Assembly (NCBI GenBank): GCA_013407085.1
Contig: JACCGJ010018191.1
Span: 18,551-82,550 of the forward strand
Direction: 5' to 3'
DNA from: Atriophallophorus winterbourni
Taxonomy: Eukaryota > Platyhelminthes > Trematoda > Plagiorchiida > Microphallidae
DNA: 64,000 nucleotides
Shown piece by piece: positions 13,597 to 25,500 of this stretch (the first letter of the stretch is position 1; each line of letters begins with the position of its first letter). The position numbers and the translations under genes are program-made. Below the pieces are notes generated by a model. That model saw nothing but the letters and a program-made list of their open reading frames with translations, was not told where the DNA came from and ran no database searches.

Positions 13597-16500
13597 GTCA
13601 ATCAATCAATCTAGCTATCTATCAATCTATCTAGGTATCTTTATGCCTGGTAAGCCTTCAGTGTTGCAACCCCAATTCTTTGTACTCTTTCTTTCCAGCT
13701 ACCCAAGACCCTTTGACGTACGGAGTGTTGGGTGTCCCGGATTATACCCCCGTCATTCTCAGGTATCTTGCTATCCCTTGCACGATGCTTGATCTAAATA
13801 GTGATAAAATGTCATCGTTGTTTTGATTGTTTCCTTTCAGCGAGACGAATGGACGTGCAATGGTGCGTTTTTTGATCCGCGATGCCGCCCCGCTAAATGA
13901 GCAATTGATGCTTTGCGAATCGGTGCCCGAATGGATTAGAGAAATTGTTATAGAGGTAACGCAGTGTGTTTGAATATGTCGTTCTCCATCATCCATACAT
14001 GCTGACAATCGAATCTAAGCCCTAAACTATACTTGAGTGAGTATAAACTGTGTGCTGCTTGCAGTAATCTGCTTTGTGTGATTGATTTTGCAATCGATAA
14101 TACGGTCACATATGTCCTGCGGTTCCTGTGGTCAGAGGAATTTGGGTTTGTATTCCCATGCATGCTCACAATCGTTCCATGTTCGCTGTTGACGGCAGTT
14201 ATTTATGAACCTCGAATACTACAATGTCAATGGAGAGACTAATACTAACTGGTGTTTATCATCCACTGGATTATTTTCGATTTGTAGCATAATCCCCATG
14301 AGTCACGTGATTGAATTATGTGAACTGATGAGGTCTCGGTCTTAACCAGCGCCAACTTTTAGTCTTGTTATCAACTAATCCAGGTGCCGATGAGGTGTCG
14401 CTGAAATCAAAAGCCTCTTCCCGGCAAAGTGTCACAAAGACATTGGCTGCACATGGGCTAAAAAAACTGTCACGTCTCCCCGTCCTAGACAAATTTGATT
14501 GGGAAAATAGAAATGGCAATGAAACGTTAGCTTGTTTTCGCTCACTGCCGGTGGTAAATCAATTTAGCACGGTGTTAGCTGCGCAGCACCGAAGTGTTGT
14601 AAAATAGCGTACATTTATGGCGAAATGATTAACCATGTCCTGGTGTGAAATGCCTATCGACGATAGACAGTGATTAAATCTCATCGTCTTGGAGCTTGTA
14701 TTAAAGAAACCCATCTCCGGTACAGGCTATATCTACGCAATTTGCGTGATAAGACACGAACATCTCTAATCAAGCACTGTAATCATCTTCAGCTTGAACC
14801 AGTGCATCCATTCACATATCTTGGTTCAACCATTGCACAGCTGCCTTTGTTCCGATTGAACTCTCATGTCTGGGGAAACCAGGAGTTGACTGTGAAGACA
14901 ACGATGATGGTTTACAACTTGTTCCTACTCAGTGCTTTACTGTACGACCGTGAAAACGAGAACATTCACGTAAGACACGAACGAATGCTGAAGTGCTTTC
15001 TAAAGCCTGTCCGTAGAGCATATTCACCCTACTACGGCAATGTTACCAACGGTCGCTTGGTCACGAGTACAGAATGGAAAATGGTCAATTTTCAAAAGAT
15101 CTACTCGATGTTGAATTCAGGAAGGCGACCTTTGGGTAGACCGAACTTGTGGTACAGAGACGTTTGCAATAGAGTTATTGAAGCATTGACCCTACAAGTT
15201 AAGAAGAATTTGCTCCTGACCGCTCACATCGTAGGCATTGTGTAAAGCGTCGTCTGCAAGCTGGGGGTGAGCAGATACAGCTCTCGGCTGCTGAAAGCAG
15301 ATCACCCCGCCGGCGTGCAACTGACGGCGATCGACCGAGATCTGCTTATCTTTGCAAGCACTGCGGGAGAGATCGTTCCTCCCGAATCGGACTGTTTAGT
15401 CATTCAAAAGGCTGAGCAGCATGAAAAAATCATGTGATTGTGATGTACATCCAAGGTAGGCATCGACCAATGCAGGCCAACAACAAGGACAGCAATACAT
15501 CGATAGAAAGTGCCCAATGCTTAATTGTCACACAGTCATATAAATCGTATGTACTGCCGCACGCATCTGTTTTGCGAATCGGAACTTATATCCGGTTTCG
15601 TCGTCTATCTGAAATCGTTTCGACAATTCGAGTTTGTTATTTTGAGCTTCCTCTAACCTTCCCTTGAACGATATTTGCATCACCGGTTTTGTTGTTGACA
15701 TGCGGTGTTGAGAATCGGAGACGTTCCAATACCGGTCGTTGCCCTGGTACGGTCATCGTGACATGATGAATCCGGGTGAATTCCCATTACTAACGTTAGT
15801 CGTGTAAGCTTTCTTCGCATTGCTGGAGTCCGAAATCGTCGCAAACGCACCGAAGCATTGTTGCTTTCAATTTGTTTGACCCCGGAATGAGTTGATCACT
15901 TTAATGTTCCGTTGTTTGTTTGTTTTTACTTTTTCAGCGACGTGTACCGAAATCGATCCGTTTGGAATTTATCCTGCTGCCTGGTATTCGTGAGTATGAT
16001 GTGAAAGGCATATGGTAAGATAATTCTATTAGATCTATCGTAAATGTTTGCGTTTGCGTATGTTGTGCGTGTCAAAACTCAAGCAAACCATTAAAATGAG
16101 GCTAATTTTGCGAACACAAACCCCAAACTATTTTTTTCACCAATAACTTCTCGTGTTGAAGTAATGTCTATTCGTGCCTTGTGTGTTCATTGATGCTACC
16201 GCACTGATGGTCCCTTGCACTTACTTTTACAACACTTTATTGCTGAATAAAGTCATTTTCTTCTTCTTCTTTTCGTAGCCATGTGGTCCCAGCGCTGTCT
16301 TCCAAACGAGACTGTCTGTCTGCGAGCGATATATTGCCCATTCGCAAAGTCATGGAACATGTCTACCAACGTTTGCTGCGTTTGGCAGATTCGATGCAGG
16401 CTGTTCAGTCGGCGAACACCTCTCCAGTGCCCGGAAACAATACGGCGAGCTTGACCAGCACCAGTGATCGAGTCGCTCAATGTGAGTGAATACGTTTATC

Positions 16501-19500
16501 GAACGAGCTTAGATTCCTTTACGGAACAGATATGCCATTGTAATTTCATTTTCTTGTGCATGACTAACTCCACGGGTGTGTTTGCGGCTTCTTTGCAAAC
16601 GAGGACTCCCGACCAAGTCGATCCCGAAATCGCTGTCCGCCAACCTATTAAGGCTAAAAGCCAATTGGTTGATTTACACATGCATCACGGCGATCAATTA
16701 CACGAGAGTGAACATAGATCGATATTTCTAGAAAGATCTATCGCTAATGATTGTAAACAATAATCAAAGACCAAACCGATCTGTGATTTGGAATATTTTC
16801 TCTGATTAATGAGTAATGTCCGGTTTTTTTAACCAATCAACATTTCGGGCTGTTTTATTCGTTCAGAGCAGTGCCTCATAACAACGGGTTTTGTTTATAT
16901 TTCTATTCAAGTCTGCCCGTGTCGATCGTTATGCAGTCCAATCTCCACCTGACAAGATTGTGTTGCTCGAGTGTACAACCGTGCAATGCCTCTGTACTGT
17001 TGCTGGTCCCAATGTTCTAAATTGATTTGAAACGGCGGAATCACACTGAAGTCTCGATACCACTTTTCTTATGTTTATCTAGACCCGGACAACCTGATCG
17101 TGTCTTATCCCATGCGCAGTTTCTAACCGCGTTGAACTTTGCCAGTCTTGGGATTTCGTACACTATTTCATACGTACTCCAAGAGTGAAGATGGTACGCA
17201 GTTTCATGATCACCGAATCTGTTTTACGGAAGAAATTGTCAAACCGTTGAACACGTAGCGGAGTTAGCCCACTGCTTCTCAGCCGAACGGAGGCTTTGGG
17301 TGTTATCGGTACAATCATCATCATCATCATGAAGCATAAGTCTGTAGCTAGACAAAGTGCCAAGTACAATAGACGTAGAAGATTATTTCAATGTGCCAAT
17401 AGTCAAACATATTGAAGCATCCTCGCTCTAAGCATCGGCATTAGCTTGATCTTATTCTTGTTAGATGCACTAATACATGGAGCGTACGCTCCACTAGATC
17501 ATATTAAAGCGCGATCTGCGACAGTGGCCATTTACTGGTTTGTGCAAAACTGAGGCTTCATTAGGTGAGATTTCACCTTACCAAATGAACTGGTAAATTG
17601 TGGATCGACGTTAGTCGAATGCTCGAACCTAATTTTTGCTGGGCGATTTGAAAAAGCTTTCAAAAGCGTGTTCAGCAAAACAAGTCAACCGGGTTCAGCA
17701 TCTGGAAAATGTGAATCGCTTATAGACTACTTTCCTCTAGTCGCTTTTTCCACATGGGGTCCGAAGAAAGTTCAAACTAGCGACTGGTTCGAAGCAAAAG
17801 CTGCTGATATGATTACTGTTTTGGACGCGAAACGCTCAGCTTTCTTGAAGTTCAACAGTTCAAAGCAGCTAGAAATAAGGTCAAGCAGACAGCTAGGCAA
17901 ATAACTTTTGTACTGAATTTTGCTGTTGAAAATATTGAGCGTATTCCAACCCTTAGATACTCCCCCTACTCTTGATAAGTTCAACAGAGCAATCGGCCGC
18001 TTAGCGAGTCGGAAGGTCCTGATTACGACAAAATTCCACCTCAGCTCATGGTATACTGTTTAACAGCTGTAATAAAGCCACTTCTTCGATTGCTTCTTCA
18101 TTGCTGACTGGAGGAGTGTGTAAGGCATCCACTGCTCTTACTTCTTGTGTCCTCGTTTGTTAGAACCATATATGGCACATCGTTATTTAGTAAAGACTTA
18201 TTGTAGCAATAAAACCGATCCCTATTTAGTTGAGAGCCTGCTGTTCGACAGTATAAGCGCATGACGTGCAAAATCACTCTTTTGTTTTTACTTCATCCTT
18301 CGCGCTACCATTGGACAACTTGTTGAAAACTCTATTATCATTGCATCCAAGAAAATCGCCTGGTATTTGTGAAATCTCCCAAATATACTCAAATATTCTT
18401 TTATTCGTTATCCCAAAGTATCATACCGGGGGACTCGAAATCTGGTATAATCTCTCCGATTTTCAAAGGCGTTCAGGCCCGGCAAATTGTCATCCTGTAA
18501 CCCCGTTGTCCGCCGTTTACAAGGTGATCGCAAGGATCATGGCTACCAACTGAGCGCATACGTTGGAGAAAATAGGCTATTTTTGGGAGCGCAACACGGC
18601 TTTAGTAAGGGCTATTCCTGCCTTGCTTACCTCTTCTTTGCCCTTGACGATTAGACTCGATCAATAGATGCTCGGGATGCCATCGATGCATCCTACCTGG
18701 ATATGCCCAACGACTTTGACCGCGTAAACCACAATATTTTCTTGCGGAAGCTGGAACTTTGTGGTTTAACTGGCAGACTATTTGTCTGGCTAGAAAATTA
18801 CCTGACTGATCGGCTTGTTCAAGTCTCTGCGGATGGTGCTTTGTCGAAGTCGGTAGCCGTGACAGTGACAAGGGATCCGTCGTGGAATGCCAATGACATA
18901 CCGGATCCCATCAAGTGTTCGATTCGCGGACGATTTAAAAGTGTGGTCGGGTATAAATAAGCCGGAATAATGCGAATTCAATTCTCCTACGATTGGTCCA
19001 TAAAAATCACCTATTCTTCCATTTCCAAATCGTCACATGTTGAAACTTGGACAATATGTGGAGTTCCAATATTTTGTGAGTGCACAGCCTCGCATGGACC
19101 ACGAAGAAAACGACTTGGGTGTGTTGATAAGCAACACTATTCATGTCGAGGCACTTTAACTCCGTCTACCGGAAAACATCACATAAATTGCCACTCCTAA
19201 AGATAATGTTGAAGGGTTCTCAAAACAGACAATTCTCCGGATAATAAATACCTACATCAGACCCCGGGTGGCTTATGCAGTTCAATCATGGTCGCCATGG
19301 CTTAAAAATGATGTTTGCTAACAAACTTGCCACTATACTCAGCCGGAAACCTTACAATGAGCGGATCACATCCTTAACTTATTCGATTATCCTCGTTGTC
19401 GTCTCCGAGGGGATTCGATTTTGGTTTACAATATTTTGAATACCGCAAATCACCCTCCTCAAAGCTTATTTAATATCCGGAGATCGCAGGTTACGAGCAC

Positions 19501-22500
19501 ACATTGACTCTGACTCGCTCACGACTCAACTGTAGACGACATTTTCCCATGCGAGTTTCTTTTACGTGGACCAATCTACTCGATTATGTTGTGAACTCCC
19601 CAAATCGAAACATGTTTAAGAGAAATCCTGATACATTCTGTTCTGGACCCGTGTATCTAATAAAAATATACTTTCTGACACCATGAATCTACACATGTCA
19701 CCCCACTGTGCAAACGAAAACACTTTGTACCCTTTGGATTTTTACCTGATTCTTGAACTGCTCAATAAGCATACAAATCCCGTTTTTACTTTTTATGTTC
19801 ATAGTTCACATATTAATCTGATTTTCTTTAAAGCTATATGCTTTTTAAACCATTAAATTTGAATTTGATTGAATTGTGTGCAATTGCGTGGTGCTTATTG
19901 TATCTTGAGTTAATTATATTTGATGTCGAATGTCACTAATGATAGATTGGAAAGGAGAGAACTCGCTGTGGTTTCAATGTCGTTATTACTTAATTTTTCT
20001 CAACGCATGCTCGCCCTAACCGTATCAGTGTCTACGGTGCTCGGATGCTCACGTATTCGTCCATGTAATCAGTTAAATACTGCTTTCGATTTACGTTTCC
20101 TTCACTGCACAGTTATGCGATCGTCCACTACTTATATCGTGCGCAGCTGACTGATTTTTGGCCGGTACAGAGTTGCATGCAGAAGAACGCTGGAGTCACG
20201 CCACTAATTTTAGTTCTTTCATCCACCCGGGCCTGGGCACCTTGGCAATATCTCCTCACACGTGTAGCCCGTAACTGTGTAGCACTTTGCTTCATTCTCG
20301 TTCACATTTTTTAGCTTTCTGTCAGTTTCAAAGTGAAGCTCACACGCGGTTTTTCACATTTCCCGCTGCTTTAACTAATTTCGCCTAGCCATGTTGGCTA
20401 TGATCGTATACTTGTAACTCGGCCAAGTGTATAATAAACACTGAACGCTTGGAACAAGTGCTATTGTTCGCAGATCAGTTTCAATCGATATAATAGCCGT
20501 AAATGTACTGCTCCCGATCCATAAAATAAATTCTCTTAATTTTAAACGCTACGACGAGGATTATTGACAATGATATATTACCGTTTTTATGTTACTCATG
20601 AGTAGACTCGTCAGCTCACAATTATTGCGTTGGCGTCCGTCATGCTACGTTTGGGTTTAAAACCTAAAATGTGATCATTTAATTCATTCAAAAGTGATTT
20701 ATTCTTCCTGTGCGTCTGAAATAATAAAAATTTAGGCCGTTGAATAAATGAATGATGCGCATGACTGGATCCAAGCAGTGCTGCTGCTACTGTAGAAGAG
20801 GTAGAGAGAGAGGCGAAAGCGATTGCTTCAGGTGAGTTCGGGTCAACGAATGGCACCTGGCGAACGTCTAACCACTAATCGCAACATTTCCATTTCATTG
20901 GTCCACGTTACCTTTCACGGCCACTTTAAGATTGCGTCCCGGTTTATCTCTGAGCTCAACCGCTGATCTCACAAATCACGCCTATCTTTTATAGCAAACG
21001 AAGTAGCCGCAACACTATCCTGAATCGTATCTGTCCCGGTTGTCATTTAGATCTGTGTTTGTCAATCGATTTTGTGCCAACCGGTACAATTTCAGCCCTC
21101 ATCGCGCTGGCCCCGTTTAACCGACATGAACGAATTGCGTGTCGCCCGATTTGGGCTAACAATCTCCGAAGATTTAGTCGCTCGATCCGTTGGAATGCGA
21201 TCCTTTCGAAACCTGAATTATTACGAGTTCGCAATTGTCATCGTCGGTCTTTTCGGTGTTTTTTGCTCTCGTGTTGTACGGGAGGGTGTTGTTGCGCTTC
21301 TCATTCGACAGCTCGTGATTAGCACTCTTCGCGAATGCAACTCGCACCTCTACAACGGAATGGAGGTGGTCTAGACTAATGCCAGGTTAACCAAGGTTGG
21401 GCGTATATCAGAAAAATGGTAATGAGGTTCCAATGCGTAATTGCACATCCGGGTTGTTATTAAGCGGATGCGCAATCGTGCGATACTACTTCATGGCGCC
21501 ACTGTTGTTGGATTCCTTCGTTCGATATCAGCCATTGATGTACATCACAATCGCATGATTTTTTCATGCTGCTCAGCCTTTTAAATGAATAAAAAGTCCG
21601 ATTCTGGAGTAAGAAACTATCGCACAGCGCTCGCGTCGATATGCAATACACGGTCGATCAGCGTCAGTTGCACATGGACGGAGTGATCTGTGTTCGACAG
21701 CCAAGAGCTGTATCTGCTCCTCCCCAGCTTGCTGACGACGCTTTACACAATGCTTCCAAAGTGAGCGGTCAGGAGCAAATTCTTCCCAGCTTGTAGGGTC
21801 AATACCGATAGCTTTCATATCTCTTTTGCAAACGTCTTTGTACCGCAAGTGCGGTCTGCCCAATGGTCGACTTCCTAATTGCAACTCACCGTAGAGTAGA
21901 TCTTTCGGAATACGACCATTTTCCATTCTATAGACATGACCAAGCCACCGCAGGCGGCGCTGACGTAATAGGGTGTAACATGCTCTGTAGACCAGCTTTT
22001 GAAAGCACTTCAGCGTTAGTCACTCTGTCCATCCACGATATGGTTCAAGATACGACGGATGCTTCGTAGATGGAAAGCATTCAGCTTCCGTTCGTGTCTT
22101 ACGGTGGGTGGTCCAGGTGTTCACTGTTGTCATGAAGCATTTAGTACCAGGAAAGGCCTGTATACCATCATCTTTGTCTTTACAGTCAGCTTTCGCTTAC
22201 CCCAAACACGAGAGTTCAATCGGGACAAAATAACAGCTGCACTGCCAATCCGCTTATCAATCTCTGTGTCTAGCGAGAGGTTATCCGCAGTGGTTGAACC
22301 AAGCTGTGTGAAATGATCTAGTTGTTCTAGCTGACAGTTTTCAACAGTGATGATTGGAGGCGATACAAACCCTTGACCAAGGACTTTGGTCTTGCTCAGG
22401 CTGATGGTGCAGCTAACCCCTTAATAAATTGATTTGCTACTAGTACTGTGCTGCATGCGGAAACATGCTGGAGTCTCACTACCATTCCCGTTGCTTATGA

Positions 22501-25500
22501 TTGTCTAGGTGTGTGCTACATGACAGTAAATCTCACTTGATGCTAAATTTCAATTGGCAAATGAACATTTATTTTGAGCTTTATTATTTATTATACAGAG
22601 CCAGATTGATTTTGCTTCACGGATGCGCATACCTGATTTGTGACCACAACCACGAAACCGGTTTATTGCTTCCGATCTGCAAGTCGGACTCCATGTACTT
22701 CTCGTTTGTGTATATTCTAAATTCACTTAAAAATCTTTAGATTATAGGAAAATATTCAAACGCTCACCGGTAATCCATTACAACAATAGCAGAACTTAGC
22801 TTAGTGTTATATTGTACCAGAGCTGAACCCGAGTAATAATTACCCGAAGCGCTGAACACTGAAAAGCTTCCAACGCTATTAGTCACTATTGATTAACTAG
22901 ACCCAACACTACTCGTAGCAAGCAAAATTGCTTTTATCATCCCTGGCCAAAACGCCGATTAGGCTGCTGTTCGTCTGGATTTATACTCCGTTTGTTGACG
23001 ACAGAATGGCGGATTAAGTAGACCAATTAGAATTGTAAAGGGTTTTAAAGGATCACATGTGTTTTTGTAAAGAATGATGATATTTCTTCAACACCCAGTT
23101 TCCTCGTTAAGCAAAAGTTCAACTTACAGATAACTTTTTTCGAATTTGTCACAACTGCCCCAAACTAGCGCTTTATGCAGTGAACGAAAGCCTATCACTT
23201 GTGTGGTTTAGTGCTATTACAACCAGAAATACGCTACGACCCTATAGACCTTAGCAACATGATAAGGAAATCACCATCGTCGGCCAAAAGCCAAACAAGG
23301 TGTCAAACAATATTGGAAAATCGGAATAAAGTTATGTTCACAAATGCGAGACGGCACTTAGGTACTGAATGATGCTTAGGACCAATAGCGTAATTATTAT
23401 CATGACAGCAAAACGGAAAACCGATTACTATTATACTTCGTGTCGTCGAAGTTTGTGCTGATCATGCTCTAGTTTGCAGAAAGCCGATATATGTAACCGG
23501 TCATCACACTCGTCTTGTCTTAGTTTGTGCATCCCTTCAATCGACCTGGGGATCATAACCGAGCAATAGCAAGTGTCACTTTTCTTTGCAGCGAGACCGT
23601 AAAGCAGCTACCGCTTCCAAAGTTGTCACAGCCGAGTGGTAGTAGAAATGAGCCACCTACGATCTATAATGCTCCCACTGGCGTGCCGTCTCAACTAGCC
23701 TCTACAACCAAGTCCCAACTCCTGGTCTGAACGAGTGGCTTCACAAGCCCGGCGGAACTGCTCTTACTGACAGGAGAAGGGGCGAAGGCGTGACTGGCGC
23801 CTTAAAACCAGTTTGCTCCGGGCAGATGGAGATCGTCAGCTACTGGTTATCCATCTAGGAGAAGGAAAACCCTGACCTCAAACCCCCACTGCCTTGTGGG
23901 TCACCCGATTGCGGGAAAGGCTTCGGGAGAAACCCCGAGGAAAAATCCGGAGAGAAGCCCCGTAGGTAGATAACTAGCGCACAGCGCGTTTATCTGCCAA
24001 CTCCCTGTTGCCTTGTAGGTTGCACTTGGCTGTGCAAAGGCTAGAGAGGTGTACTCGAACAAACACCAAGTGGTGCTGGGGACATCACTTGTACACTATC
24101 CCCAAGAAACTTCATGATGATGTCTCAATCCGAGACATCAATGAAGCCGGCTAATCCACCCGTGGAGCCAGCCGCACAAAAGTAAAGTAAGTACCGCTAG
24201 TACAGGGCTCTCACCTCGTGAAAGTCCGTCAACAGCTTTTTGTTTGCCGCTTATCTCTTTCTTTGTTACTGTCAATTTATACCCTTCCACTAGGATGGCA
24301 ACACACATACTCAATCATGTTTTTTTAAGTCTCACATGTCCCTATTACGCTCATTTCGGTGTTGACTTTATTCTTTATGTCGTGTGCATCCACTAGACTT
24401 TATGAACGATTCTCTTATATTTTAACTGTCTGCTTGTTCTATACTCTCTATCTAGTAATCGATGGATTTGCTCGGTCTTTTGGTGTTCCATTGCTTCATT
24501 TGACTACGGGTACTCAGAACCGTGAGTAACGCTCTCTGTGAAATCTTCCACCGCTTCCATCGAACCGCTGCGCTCACCTTGGCGCATTGCTCAGTTTAAC
24601 GTGAAAGCAACACTTTTTAACATTAAGCACAAAGGTGGACACATGGTTTTAATGTGTCATCGGAAAACCGACCCACCAACTTTCCCATCAGTTCTCTCAT
24701 AGCTCACCCATTTAACTTTAATCAATACTTTTCATTGACGGCTCTCTTCTAATCCCAAAACTGCTGCTAAACCCTCTTAACACGAATGGCCGTGCACTGT
24801 ATCCTATTCAGCTTCTGATCCTATAAACCATTCATACTTTTTACAGCCGGCGGTCAGCCCTCACGTACTTCATCCACGGTCAGCTATCCATCGTGTCAAG
24901 CCCCAAATGATCCAAGAAATCCACCAATGGCACCTCTTGATTTGCCAGCAGAAACCCTGCAAGCCGATCTGAACACTATTCTGGAAGCCTCAGTGTCCGG
25001 CGATGCAAACCCAGAAGATGTTATCGAGATCTGGTGCTCGGGTCAGGTGAATACCTTGATTTTTTCGTATTTCCCCATTACTCGCACTCCGTAATTGGCC
25101 CGATGCTAGCGAAAATCACCTCTTCGTTGATCTGCGTGAGACTAACGAAATCCATTTTAAGAGTCAGCGGTCGAGTTGATACTGGACCTGGTTTGTTTAC
25201 CTCCGTGACCCATCAAGCTGTACTGGGTTGTGTCCTTCGGGCACAAACAAAGCTATGCAACCAGGAATATCTATAGATCGAGGTCAGACGAATGCGGTAT
25301 CAGCCCACTGCCTTGTGTGTAAGGCTTTTTAGCCAATGGATTTGGTCGAGAAGCCTAATTGTTCTTCTGTTCTCCTGGCATGGGCGACCTGGCAGTACCC
25401 CAGCCCACATACTACCATGACAATCACAAATACATCTTAATCCATAGTGCACCGGCCGTTGCGCACGATAAATCAGGTCGCCTCACCTGCTACGTACAGA

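Noticed and set aside
13371..13792. Open frames rich in Tyr-Leu-Ser-Ile over the TATC array
   Set aside because: They are translations of a tetranucleotide microsatellite in two frames, with no conserved content.
17772..17904. Frame with [12 protein letters not shown] or [16 protein letters not shown] as a gene
   Set aside because: No family resemblance; it precedes a decayed CR1-like copy and is probably its upstream part or plain intron.
22630..22670. 'ccacgaaaccggtttattg' as another hammerhead core
   Set aside because: It has GAAACCGGT but no CTGATGA on the expected side and none of the flanking H-family words.
23540..24195. rRNA or structural RNA gene, because of its GC-rich character
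   Set aside because: The wording matches LINE 5' leaders and no rRNA core sequence was recognised.
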